Assembly: GCF_001941865.1 (NCBI RefSeq)
Contig: NZ_CP016162.1
Location: forward strand, 3,719,501-3,783,500
DNA from: Pseudomonas alcaliphila JAB1
GTDB lineage: Bacteria; Pseudomonadota; Gammaproteobacteria; Pseudomonadales; Pseudomonadaceae
Direction of reading: 5' to 3'
DNA length: 64,000 bases
Shown here: positions 1 to 7,577 of the stretch, piece by piece
How the letters are laid out: each line of letters begins with the position of its first letter
Position numbering within the stretch: position 1 is the first letter of the stretch
The notes under the pieces: generated by a model
Told to the model about the DNA's origin: nothing
What the model saw: the letters and a program-made list of their open reading frames with translations, nothing else
Database searches by the model: none
Made by a program: the position numbers and the translations under genes

Positions 1-827
1 AGGCCCAGGCCGAGCAGCGCCGGGGTCGTCCATTGGTAGCCCTCGAGGAACACCGAGATGTTCAGCGCAACTACCGGGAACAGCACCGTGCAATAGGCCG
101 CGCGCTCCGGGCCCATGCGCCCGACCAGGGTCAGATAGGCGGTAAAGCCGATCACCGAGCCGGGAATCGCCAGGTACAGCAACGAGCCGACGTAGAGCGT
201 ATTCCACTCGAAGGCGAACGGTGTACCACTGACCAGGCAGATGCCCACCAGCATCAGCGCGCCATAGAGCATGCCCCAGGCGTTGGTGGTCAGCGGCTTG
301 AGCCCGGCCTTCTGCTGCAGGCTGGAAAGCATGTTACCGGCGGAGAAGAACAGCGTACCGCACAGCGCCAGACCGATGCCCAGCAGGCTTTCGCGGCTGG
401 TTTCGTGCCCAGCCAGCTCCGGCCAGAACAGTAAGCCCAGACCGACCAGCCCCAGCGCACCACCGAGCAGTACGTTGGCGGCGATGCGCTGTTTGAAGAA
501 CAACCGCGCATTGATCGCGTTCCACAGGGTGGCGGTGGAGAAGATCACTGCGATCAGGCCGCTGGGTATCCATTGGCTGGCGGTGTAGAAGCACAGGAAG
601 TTGAGGCAGAACAGGCACAACCCCTGCACCAGGCAGATGCCCTGCCCACGGCGATCCAGCGGTTGCAGGCGGCCGCTGAACCAGAGCATGGCGAACAGCA
701 CCGCCGAGGCCAGCGCGAAGCGATAGGCGATGGAAGCGGCAACGGCCACCTCGCCCATCTGAAATTTGATGGCGATCCAGGTCGTGCCCCAGATCAGTAC
801 GGTCAGCAGGTAAAGCGACAGGTTCAT
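1..827 (-). CDS. DMT/EamA-family transporter (3' end outside window)
   Basis: Inner-membrane exporter of the drug/metabolite transporter superfamily; the substrate cannot be predicted. Reading the complement from the ATG at 827 gives about 275 uninterrupted residues with no stop before the window edge, so only the last part of the tenth helix is missing. The protein opens with WGTTWIAIKFQMG, a typical EamA first-helix motif, and consists almost entirely of hydrophobic helices in two EamA repeats (about residues 4-130 and 150-275). A GGGAGA ribosome binding site lies 6 bases before the ATG. It is divergent from the helicase gene at 977. Confidence 0.85.
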   Translation of the reverse strand, partial: MNLSLYLLTVLIWGTTWIAIKFQMGEVAVAASIAYRFALASAVLFAMLWFSGRLQPLDRRGQGICLVQGLCLFCLNFLCFYTASQWIPSGLIAVIFSTATLWNAINARLFFKQRIAANVLLGGALGLVGLGLLFWPELAGHETSRESLLGIGLALCGTLFFSAGNMLSSLQQKAGLKPLTTNAWGMLYGALMLVGICLVSGTPFAFEWNTLYVGSLLYLAIPGSVIGFTAYLTLVGRMGPERAAYCTVLFPVVALNISVFLEGYQWTTPALLGLG

Positions 828-976
828 CGAGTATCTCCCAAGACTGAGCACAGTCTGGAAGCGATAGGCGCCGTGTGCTTGCACAAAGTTGCGCATTTAT
901 CGCTGCGCCATCACTGCCTGCCATCGCGCTGCAGGCTTTATCATGCGGGCTTTATCCATCAGGTCATTCTCAACGC

Positions 977-2893
977 ATGCTTTCTGCTGTCGCGCGCTAC
1001 AAACAATTGCTGTCCAGCGCCCTCGCCCGCTACTTCCCTCACACCACCGCTTACCTGCGTGCCGAGCGCGAAGCCGCGCAGCCACGTAAACCTGCACGCA
1101 AGCAAAGCAAGAAAAAATCCACGGGCAACAAGAAAGCCAGCGGTCGCAAGACTGACAGCGGTAAACCCGGCCCAGCAGGGATCTACCCCGGCACCCGGCT
1201 GAAGGTCGAAGACGCTCAGGTACAGGCGATGCGCGAACGCGTGGCGCAGGCGGTGAACGCCAGGCTGATCGGCGCACCGTCGGACGAACAATGGGCGATG
1301 ATCCTCTGCCGTGCGCCGCTGGCACGTATCTTCGCCGGCGCCGGCTCGGGCAAGTCGAGCACGCTGGTACTGCGCGTGGTGTTCCTGCTCTGTCACCTGG
1401 AGGTCGACCCCAAGCGCCTGACGGTGATTTCCTTCACCAACGCCTCCTGCCACGAACTGCGCGAGCGCCTGCAACGTCTGCTCGACTTCTGGCACTACCC
1501 GCACGATGCACGCCAGTGCGTGCGCACCTTCCATGCGGCCATGGCCACGCTGGCCAAGGAACACCTGGGCAACCCGCGCTGGTTCGAGCAACTGGACGAA
1601 CCCGGCGACGAACCAGATAACCCGCTCACTGGCGGGCGCCTGCGCCCCGCACAGCAGCGCCTGCTCAAGCAGGCCTACCAGAATGCCTACGCAGAGGACG
1701 CACGCTTTCGCGTCCTGACTCACCGCCTGCTCAAATTGCCTGCCCCGGAGGAGCCACCAAAGGGCAAGGCCAAGGCGCCGCTGGATGCCTGCAAGCTGGC
1801 CGGTGAATTCACTGCACTGCCTCTGTTCGAGCTCCTGCACGGGCAGATCGACTTCGCCGAGAGCCTGGGCATTCGCCTCGACCGTCTAGAGGTGAAAGCC
1901 CTGGATTGCGCGCCCCGCGAACGCGACTTCATCGAAGCCATGCAGCGTTTTCACCAACACTTCAGCGCTCTGCTGCAAGGCCAAGGGTTGATCAGTTTCA
2001 ACGGTGCCTTCGCGCAACTGAGCGAACGCCTGCAAAACGCCGACAATGGAAAACCCGGCCCCGCCCTGCTCGCCCTGAGCCACTTGCTGATCGACGAATT
2101 CCAGGACATCTCGCCACAGATCGTGCTGTGGCTGCAGGCCGTGCACCGTCGCCTGCATGCTGCGGGCGAGCGCATCAGCCTGATGGCCATCGGCGACGAC
2201 TGGCAATCGATCTACGGTTGGCGCGGCAGCTCGCCGGAGCTGTTCATCGATTTCGACCGGCACTTCCCCAGCCGTGGCCGCAGCAAGAGCAGCACCTTGC
2301 TGCTGGGCACCAACTACCGCAGCATCGAGCCGGTGATCCGCGATGGCGAGAAGGTGCTCGCTGAAGTGCACAACAAGCAGGCCAAGACCTGCGTCGCGGC
2401 CAAGGCAATGCAACCGGGCGATCATGGCGTCAAGCTGATCCAGCGCTTCGACCTGGCCAGCGGCCTGCCGACGCTGCTCAAGGAAATCACCGCGCAGTGC
2501 CAGCATGTCAGCCAGCGCGCCAATGCGGATCGTACCGCCGTGCTGCTGCTCAGCCGACGCAACGAGCCACTGCAGCAGGTGCGCGCGCAGTTGGACAAGA
2601 CGCTGCCGGTCAGAGCCATGACCATCCACCGCGCCAAGGGCCTGCAGGCCGAAGTGGCGATCATCCTCGACGACTGCCTGCCGGTGGAGAAGCACCCGCT
2701 GCGCAACGCGCTCTACGCCCACTGCGGCTTCTTCGCCGGCAGCTACGACCAGGCCATGCAGGACGAAGCCCGGCGCCTGGCCTACGTAGCCATCACCCGT
2801 GGCGTAAGCCGCGTGCTGTGGTACACGCGCAAGGCCCAGGGCGCCACGCAGTGCTTGGCAGCGAGCCGGCCAATCGCGCAAGCTTCAGGCTGA
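977..2893 (+). CDS. UvrD/Rep-type (SF1) DNA helicase
   Basis: ATP-dependent DNA helicase of superfamily 1A, 638 residues. Visible motifs in order: a Q-motif-like PSDEQ near residue 100, Walker A GAGSGKSST near 120, Walker B DEFQD near 373, motif III GDDWQSIYGWRG near 405, motif V IHRAKGLQAE near 550 and motif VI YVAITRG near 602. Before the motor lies a strongly basic, low-complexity stretch (about residues 30-68, rich in Lys, Arg and Pro), which may bind DNA. The frame is open back to 875, but the residues before 977 look non-coding, so I start at the ATG at 977; its ribosome binding site is weak. It is shorter than UvrD or Rep (about 670-720), so the 2B domain is probably reduced. The cellular role is unknown. 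Confidence 0.85.
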   Translation: MLSAVARYKQLLSSALARYFPHTTAYLRAEREAAQPRKPARKQSKKKSTGNKKASGRKTDSGKPGPAGIYPGTRLKVEDAQVQAMRERVAQAVNARLIGAPSDEQWAMILCRAPLARIFAGAGSGKSSTLVLRVVFLLCHLEVDPKRLTVISFTNASCHELRERLQRLLDFWHYPHDARQCVRTFHAAMATLAKEHLGNPRWFEQLDEPGDEPDNPLTGGRLRPAQQRLLKQAYQNAYAEDARFRVLTHRLLKLPAPEEPPKGKAKAPLDACKLAGEFTALPLFELLHGQIDFAESLGIRLDRLEVKALDCAPRERDFIEAMQRFHQHFSALLQGQGLISFNGAFAQLSERLQNADNGKPGPALLALSHLLIDEFQDISPQIVLWLQAVHRRLHAAGERISLMAIGDDWQSIYGWRGSSPELFIDFDRHFPSRGRSKSSTLLLGTNYRSIEPVIRDGEKVLAEVHNKQAKTCVAAKAMQPGDHGVKLIQRFDLASGLPTLLKEITAQCQHVSQRANADRTAVLLLSRRNEPLQQVRAQLDKTLPVRAMTIHRAKGLQAEVAIILDDCLPVEKHPLRNALYAHCGFFAGSYDQAMQDEARRLAYVAITRGVSRVLWYTRKAQGATQCLAASRPIAQASG

Positions 2894-2913
2894 TCGGCAC
2901 TTCAGGCGTTCCC

Positions 2914-3813
2914 ATGGACAAACTGCTGGCTCTGCGCACCTTCGTCGCCACCGTTCGCTGCGGTGGTTTTTCCGCTGCGGCGCGGCAGCTGGGCCTGGCC
3001 ACCTCGTCGGTGACCCGTGCGGTCAACGCTCTTGAACAGGAACTGGGCTGCGTACTGCTCAACCGCAACACGCGGCAGATCAGCGTCAGTGAGGCCGGAC
3101 GCGACTACTTCGAACGCGCCCTGGCCATCCTCGATGCCCTGGACGAAGCCGATGCGGCCGTGACCGACAACGGCGAAGAGGTGCGTGGTCGCCTGGCGGT
3201 AAGCGTGCCGGTGGAGTTCGCCCGGCGCATCATCGCCCCGCACCTAGGCGAACTGCTGGAACGACACCCGCAGCTGGAGTTGACCCTGCGCGTGACCGAC
3301 GAGGTGGTCGACCTGCTCAGCGAACGGGTCGATCTGGCGCTGCGCCTGGGCTCTTCCATCGTCAGCGACGACGTGGTCAGCCAGCGCGTCGGCAGTTTCA
3401 CGCGCTGGCTGGTAGCGAGTCCGCAGTATCTGGCGCGCACCTCGCCCATCGAACATCCGGATGCACTCCAGGCGCACGCCTGCCTGCAGTATGACTACGG
3501 CAGCCCGGCGCACTACTGGCGCTTCGAGCAGGACGGAACGACCTTGCAGGTGCCGGTCACGGGGAGCCTGCGCAGCAACAACGCCGACGTCCTGCGCCAG
3601 GCGGCCCTGGCCGGTCAGGGCGTAGCACTGCTGTCGGACTGGCTGGTACGCGATGATGTGGACAGTGGCAAGCTGCAGCGCCTGCTGCCCGACTACGAAG
3701 TCGCCCCAGGCCCGCACGAAGGCACCATCCACCTGCTGTATCTGCCCAATCACCGGGGTTCGAAACGCATCGCCGCATTCAGTGAGTTCCTTCAGGCGCT
3801 GCTGCAGCGCTGA
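2914..3813 (+). CDS. LysR-family transcriptional regulator
   Basis: Transcription factor of 299 residues. The N-terminal winged helix-turn-helix (residues 1-60) contains the family hallmarks FSAAARQLGLATSSVTRAV and LFNRNTR-type text (here LLNRNTRQISVSEAG). The rest (about 90-295) is the periplasmic-binding-protein-like effector domain. It begins 20 bases after the helicase stop and is followed by an MFS exporter on the same strand 107 bases later. The pairing suggests it controls that exporter in response to an exported compound, although LysR regulators are more often divergent from their targets. The effector is not identifiable. Confidence 0.9.
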   Translation: MDKLLALRTFVATVRCGGFSAAARQLGLATSSVTRAVNALEQELGCVLLNRNTRQISVSEAGRDYFERALAILDALDEADAAVTDNGEEVRGRLAVSVPVEFARRIIAPHLGELLERHPQLELTLRVTDEVVDLLSERVDLALRLGSSIVSDDVVSQRVGSFTRWLVASPQYLARTSPIEHPDALQAHACLQYDYGSPAHYWRFEQDGTTLQVPVTGSLRSNNADVLRQAALAGQGVALLSDWLVRDDVDSGKLQRLLPDYEVAPGPHEGTIHLLYLPNHRGSKRIAAFSEFLQALLQR

Positions 3814-3823
3814 GCGCCTTTGC

Positions 3824-3842
3824 ACAGTGCGCAACGCACTGT
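3824..3842. promoter_or_regulatory. Perfect inverted repeat between lysR-type gene and MFS gene
   Basis: ACAGTGCG-CAA-CGCACTGT is an exact 8-bp inverted repeat 11 bases after the LysR stop and 79 bases before the MFS start. There is no T-run, so it is a poor terminator. It could be an operator for the MFS gene. No promoter hexamers are convincing nearby. Confidence 0.3.
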
Positions 3843-3920
3843 TGCCGATTCGACGGATTCTCCGCCTGGCGTCACCTGCCTAACCTTGCGCCGGTCGTTC
3901 CCTCTCACCGAGATCCCATC

Positions 3921-5108
3921 ATGACCAGCCAGACCTCCTCACTCACGAGCGAGTCGCCAGCCCTGCCGCAGGCACTGGTGCTGCTGTTCGCCCTGTGCTG
4001 CGGCGCCATCGTCGCCAACCTCTACTACGCCCAGCCGATCATCGAGCTGATCGCCCCGGATGTCGGCCTCAGTGCCGAGCGCGCCAGCCTGATCGTTTCG
4101 CTGACGCAGATCGGCTATGCCCTCGGCCTGCTGTTCCTGGTGCCGCTGGCCGACCTGCTGGAAAGCCGCCGGTTGATGCTGATCACCACCGCAGCCGCCC
4201 TGCTCTGCCTGCTGGCGGCGGCCTTCGCGAATCAGCCGGATGTGTTTCTTGGCCTGGCACTGCTGATCGGCCTCAGCTCGGTTTCGGTACAGATGCTGAT
4301 CCCCCTGGCCGCCAACCTGGCACCGGAGGCCAACCGTGGCCGCGTGGTGGGCAACATCATGAGCGGCCTGCTGCTGGGCATCCTGCTGGCGCGGCCGCTG
4401 GCCAGCCTGGTAGCCGGCGAATTCGGCTGGCGCGCGGTGTACCTGATGGCAGCCGGGCTTATGCTGCTGATCACCCTGGTGATCGCCACCACCATCCCGC
4501 GTCACGCCCCCAGCCACCGCGCCAGCTACGGGCAACTGCTGGCCTCGCTGGCTCACCTGCTGCGCCGCTACCCGACACTGCGCCGCCGTGCGCTTTATCA
4601 GGGCCTGATGTTCGCCAGTTTCAGTCTGTTCTGGACGGTCGCGCCGCTGGAACTGTCGCGCCACCTCGGATTGAGCCAGCAGGACATCGCCCTGTTCGCC
4701 CTTGCCGGCGCCATCGGCGCAGTCGCAGCGCCTATCGCCGGGCGTCTGGCCGATGCCGGCCATACCTGGCGCGCCAGCCTGGTGGCGCTGATCCTGGCAC
4801 CACTGGCCTTCGCTCCCAACCTGTTGAGCGCCGGACTGGGCTGGATCGGCCTGGTCGTCACTGCCATCGTGCTGGATTTCGCCGTGCAGATGAGCATGGT
4901 GCTCGGCCAGCGCAGCATCTACGCACTGGAGCCGCAGAGCCGCGCCCGGCTCAATGCGCTGTACATGACCAGCATCTTCGTCGGTGGCGCCATCGGCTCG
5001 GCACTGGCCAGCCCGATCTACGAGCGCTTTGGCTGGTCAGGCACGGCGCTACTGGCCGCCGGGTTGCCGCTGCTGGCACTGCTGGCATTCATTGGCAAGG
5101 AGAAGTGA
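3921..5108 (+). CDS. MFS transporter (AraJ/YnfM-like exporter)
   Basis: Major facilitator superfamily permease of 395 residues, predicted proton-coupled efflux through the inner membrane. The sequence is 12 hydrophobic helices with the family's early NLYYAQPIIE motif near residue 33. The loop 2-3 motif (PLADLLESRRLM, near 75) stands where most MFS proteins have GxLaDrxGrr. A second copy of this motif (AGRLADAGHTW) opens the C-terminal half. The start ATG has only a weak purine-rich element (accgagatcccatc) before it. Likely controlled by the LysR-type gene upstream; the substrate is unknown. Confidence 0.85.
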   Translation: MTSQTSSLTSESPALPQALVLLFALCCGAIVANLYYAQPIIELIAPDVGLSAERASLIVSLTQIGYALGLLFLVPLADLLESRRLMLITTAAALLCLLAAAFANQPDVFLGLALLIGLSSVSVQMLIPLAANLAPEANRGRVVGNIMSGLLLGILLARPLASLVAGEFGWRAVYLMAAGLMLLITLVIATTIPRHAPSHRASYGQLLASLAHLLRRYPTLRRRALYQGLMFASFSLFWTVAPLELSRHLGLSQQDIALFALAGAIGAVAAPIAGRLADAGHTWRASLVALILAPLAFAPNLLSAGLGWIGLVVTAIVLDFAVQMSMVLGQRSIYALEPQSRARLNALYMTSIFVGGAIGSALASPIYERFGWSGTALLAAGLPLLALLAFIGKEK

Positions 5109-5140
5109 AGGCGCCGGCGCAGTGTAAAAATCGCAGGCAA

Positions 5141-5247
5141 CAAAAAACCCGCCTAAGCGGGTTTCTTCCCAACCATCCGACATCCTGTCGGTCGCCAATC
5201 CTGGCTTGGTCATCTTCCTTGATCCTCAGCAATCCGTCGCTGCAGGG
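5141..5247 (-). ncRNA. RgsA/P16-like small RNA, copy 1
   Basis: Read on the complement, a -10-like CTACACA (5252-5258, resembling the RpoS -10) precedes a ~107-nt transcript ending in an intrinsic terminator (stem 5145-5164, then a T-run from 5144 down to 5142). Further upstream is CTTACA preceded by 6 bases and TATGGC, an imperfect match to the GacA upstream activating sequence TGTAAG-N6-CTTACA (5307-5324). From memory, Pseudomonas RgsA was found by searching for this GacA site and depends on RpoS; the resemblance to RgsA/P16 is recalled, not checked. The 5' end is an estimate from the -10. Confidence 0.55.
5145..5164. terminator. Bidirectional intrinsic terminator
   Basis: AAACCCGC-CTAA-GCGGGTTT. 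On the minus strand it ends the small RNA with a six-T run. On the plus strand it lies 37 bases after the MFS stop and can also end that transcript. Confidence 0.75.
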
Positions 5248-5306
5248 GATGTGTGTAGATTAATGATCGGGTCTGAGTAGCAATAGCAGCGGTTGGCGCC
5301 AGAGCG

Positions 5307-5324
5307 TGTAAGACATTTGCCATA
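5307..5324 (-). promoter_or_regulatory. GacA-type upstream activating sequence (half-conserved), copy 1
   Basis: On the complement the sequence is TATGGC-N6-CTTACA: one arm matches the GacA consensus exactly and the other is degenerate. The same arrangement occurs at 6824-6841 in the second repeat, so it has been kept while the surrounding bases changed. Confidence 0.4.
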
Positions 5325-5382
5325 GCGTTACTGATTGACGATCCCGCCGGGCACCTTATGCTCAGTGAAACAAGGAGTCGTC

Positions 5383-6570
5383 ATGCATTCAGCCCCGGAA
5401 GCTCTCCGTGCAATCCCGGAAAACCGCTACGCCGAACAGTTACGCCGCGGTTTTCGTTTCTTGCGTTTCAGCCAGCCGCTGGAACAGGAATATCACCAGT
5501 ACATCAGCCAGGTACAGGCGCGCTATCAGAAAATCGCAGTGCTCCTGGGGCTCGGCATATGGATGATTTTCAGCCTTGTCGATGCACTGCGCCTGGATCT
5601 GTGGCAACGCTTCCCAGATTATCCAGCAGCGCTCTGGGGCCTGCTATTGGTGCGCGGCTCGATCATCTTCACGCTCTGCCTGCTCGCCCTGTTACTGCTC
5701 AACGGCAGCCGTAAGCACTATGGCCCGCAGGTGGTCACCGTCACCCTGCTGAGCCTGGTGCTGGGCACCACGCTGACGATCATTTTTTACCAGAATCTGA
5801 GCGTCCCAATCTCCAACAGCGTGCTGTTACTGATGGCCATCACCCTGTTCTTCCCGCTCGGTCTGTCGTTTCGCGGCAATCTGCTGCTGGCGGCGGCCAG
5901 CCTGCCGCTGGTCGTGGCGCCTGGGCTGTGGCTGTTATCGGAGACACAACACGTCGATCACCTGCGCTTGTGCTTCATTTTCAGCTTGGCACTGCTGATC
6001 TGTGCAATGGGTGCCTATGTCAGGGATCACACCCAGCGCGAGCAATTTCTGCTGCTGCAATTGCTGGACTGGCAAGCCAACCACGATCCGCTGACCGCTC
6101 TGCACAACCGCCGCAGCTTCACTCAGCATCTGGATCTCGTTCTGCGCCAGGCTAACCGCGAGTCGGCCAAGGTTGCGCTACTGATGCTCGACATTGACCA
6201 TTTCAAGCGTTTCAACGATCACTACGGACATCAGGCCGGCGACGATGCTCTGCGTCAGGTAGGTCGACTGCTGCAAAATTTCGCTCGTCGCCCCATGGAC
6301 ATGGCAGTACGTTTAGGCGGAGAAGAGTTCGCCCTGCTGCTATATGACTGCGATGCTGAACAGCTGCAAACACTCGGAGAAGCACTGCGCAGCGGATTGG
6401 CCACCCTGAACATTGCCCACGCCGCCTCACCGACGGCCGACCACCTCACCGTCAGCATGGGCGCACGCCTGGCCATGGACGGCGAAAGCAGCGAAGAGCT
6501 GTATCGCCAAGTCGACGACTTGCTCTATCAGGCCAAACAGGCCGGTCGCAATCACCTGACACTGGGCTGA
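5383..6570 (+). CDS. Membrane diguanylate cyclase (GGDEF)
   Basis: Makes cyclic di-GMP from two GTP at the inner membrane; 395 residues. The N-terminal half has about six hydrophobic segments (residues 45-215). The C-terminal GGDEF domain carries DIDHFKRFND, the active-site GGEEF near residue 311 and an intact inhibitory I-site, RPMD, just before it, so the enzyme should be active and feedback-inhibited. The frame is open from 5335, but AAGGAG lies 7 bases before the ATG at 5383, which decides the start. It is flanked on both sides by RgsA-like small RNA repeats transcribed the opposite way. The signal sensed by the membrane part is unknown. Confidence 0.88.
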   Translation: MHSAPEALRAIPENRYAEQLRRGFRFLRFSQPLEQEYHQYISQVQARYQKIAVLLGLGIWMIFSLVDALRLDLWQRFPDYPAALWGLLLVRGSIIFTLCLLALLLLNGSRKHYGPQVVTVTLLSLVLGTTLTIIFYQNLSVPISNSVLLLMAITLFFPLGLSFRGNLLLAAASLPLVVAPGLWLLSETQHVDHLRLCFIFSLALLICAMGAYVRDHTQREQFLLLQLLDWQANHDPLTALHNRRSFTQHLDLVLRQANRESAKVALLMLDIDHFKRFNDHYGHQAGDDALRQVGRLLQNFARRPMDMAVRLGGEEFALLLYDCDAEQLQTLGEALRSGLATLNIAHAASPTADHLTVSMGARLAMDGESSEELYRQVDDLLYQAKQAGRNHLTLG

Positions 6571-6658
6571 GCATTTGTGGACAACCAGGAACCGTCGGGA
6601 AGGATTTTTGACGTTGCTTACGAGGCCCGAGCGCTTGTTGCCAAAAATCGCAGGCAAC

Positions 6659-6764
6659 AAAAAACCCGCCGAAGCGGGTTTCTTCCCAACCATCCGACAT
6701 CCTGTCGGTAGCCATTCCTGGCTTGGTCATCGTCCTTGATCCTCAGCGATCCGTCGCTGCAGGG
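6659..6764 (-). ncRNA. RgsA/P16-like small RNA, copy 2
   Basis: Same architecture as copy 1: GacA-like site 6824-6841, -10-like CTACACA about 6769-6775, a transcript of about 106 nt, and a terminator with stem 6662-6681. It differs from copy 1 by only a few substitutions across the presumed transcript, while the region upstream of the -10 has diverged more. The two RNAs would share most targets but could be expressed differently. A short frame beginning ATGACCAAGCCAGG runs through the terminator in both copies; I do not think it is translated. Confidence 0.55.
6662..6681. terminator. Bidirectional intrinsic terminator
   Basis: AAACCCGC-CGAA-GCGGGTTT with A/T runs on both sides. It ends small RNA copy 2 on the minus strand and probably the diguanylate cyclase transcript on the plus strand, 92 bases after its stop. 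Confidence 0.7.
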
Positions 6765-6823
6765 GATGTGTGTAGATTAGAGATCGGCTCGCAATGGCAA
6801 CAGTGGTGGTTGCCGCCACGCCG

Positions 6824-6841
6824 TGTAAGCCTTTTGCCATA
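6824..6841 (-). promoter_or_regulatory. GacA-type upstream activating sequence (half-conserved), copy 2
   Basis: TATGGC-N6-CTTACA on the complement; same half-site as in the first repeat with different spacer bases. Confidence 0.4.
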
Positions 6842-6851
6842 CCACACAGAG

Positions 6852-7385
6852 TCAGCGCCCGATCATTCGCGCCAGCACGTCCTCGCCGCCCTGGCGGCGA
6901 TGGACGAACGCCATGGCCGCGTGACCGATGACCATGAACAGCAGCAGCCAGCCGAGGTTGCCGTGCAACAGGCTGGCGGGCGCGATCATCCATTCGATCT
7001 TGGCGTCGCTGAAGCCAGGCATGATGGTCATGCCGAAGGCGACGAACTCGCGGCCCGAGCCGTACTGGCGTAGCAGCGCGACAAAGGGAATCACGAACAG
7101 CAGGCCATACAACGCCAGATGGCCGAAGCGTGCCAGTGTGCTGACTGGGGCCGGCCGGCGGCTGCTGTTGTACAGCGCCCAGAGCAGGCGAATCACCACC
7201 AGCACCATGAGCAACAGCCCGGTCGCCTTGTGCGTACCCCAGAGGAATTTATCCAGCGCGCTGTCTTCCATCAGGGCATGCGCCAGTACGGTCAAGAATT
7301 GCCACCCCAGCAAAACGGCCATACCCCAGTGCAGCCAACGTGTAACCGCACCATAGCGCTGCGCGGAATCATGCAGATTCGACAT
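6852..7385 (-). CDS. Cytochrome b561 (diheme b-type, YodB/CybB-like)
   Basis: Inner-membrane b-type cytochrome of 177 residues with four helices (about 14-35, 48-70, 88-108, 140-165). Histidines suited to haem ligation stand in helix positions: H19 (TRWLHWG), H52 (GTHKATG), H138 (SLLHGN) and H152 (GHAAMAF). Family members move electrons between the quinone pool and periplasmic acceptors; the partner here is unknown. GAGAGGAA lies 6 bases before the ATG. It stands alone between the small RNA repeat and opgH, and I see no neighbour that explains its role. Confidence 0.88.
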   Translation of the reverse strand: MSNLHDSAQRYGAVTRWLHWGMAVLLGWQFLTVLAHALMEDSALDKFLWGTHKATGLLLMVLVVIRLLWALYNSSRRPAPVSTLARFGHLALYGLLFVIPFVALLRQYGSGREFVAFGMTIMPGFSDAKIEWMIAPASLLHGNLGWLLLFMVIGHAAMAFVHRRQGGEDVLARMIGR

Positions 7386-7541
7386 CGTGGTTCCTCTCCA
7401 ATGTCATGTACGAAAACGGTGTTCAGGCCAGACGGCCGAATGCCCCATACGAGGCAAAGACCCGCCCCAGACGCAATGGTGCCGCGCAGCAGAACGTTGA
7501 TGCGCCTCATAGATGTTAGCGGGTATGTCAGAAGGGCATCA

Positions 7542-7572
7542 CGCCACGCCCCCGGCAGGCGGGGGCGTGGCG
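7542..7572 (-). terminator. GC-rich hairpin after opgH
   Basis: CGCCACGCCCCC and GGGGGCGTGGCG form a perfect 12-bp stem with a 7-base loop, starting 6 bases after the opgH stop. There is no T-run, so termination is likely but may not be rho-independent; the hairpin may also protect the 3' end. Confidence 0.5.
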
Positions 7573-7577
7573 GATGA

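Larger units (their letters stand above)
5126..5324. repeat. Direct repeat copy 1 (199 bp, shared with 6643-6841)
   Basis: This stretch aligns over its whole length, with no net gaps, to 6643-6841 in the same orientation. The two copies bracket a diguanylate cyclase gene. Conservation is highest from the terminator hairpin to about 5250 and again at TGTAAG (5307-5312), and is looser between those blocks. That is the pattern of a conserved transcript plus a promoter element, not of a mobile element: there are no terminal inverted repeats and no coding capacity. Confidence 0.85.
6643..6841. repeat. Direct repeat copy 2 (199 bp, shared with 5126-5324)
   Basis: Second copy of the 199-bp unit, same orientation and same length, lying between the diguanylate cyclase and the cytochrome b561 gene. 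Substitutions are concentrated between the promoter and the GacA-like site; the hairpin loop differs by one base (CGAA for CTAA). Confidence 0.85.

Noticed and set aside
875..976. N-terminal extension of the helicase frame
   Set aside because: The extra 34 residues are Cys/Ser-rich and unlike the protein; the region is more likely the promoter shared with the divergent transporter.
6452..6730. Short frame MTKPGMATDRM... inside small RNA copy 2 (also open in copy 1)
   Set aside because: It runs straight through the terminator hairpin and ends differently in the two copies, so it is more likely a chance frame in a structured RNA. A ribosome profile would settle it.
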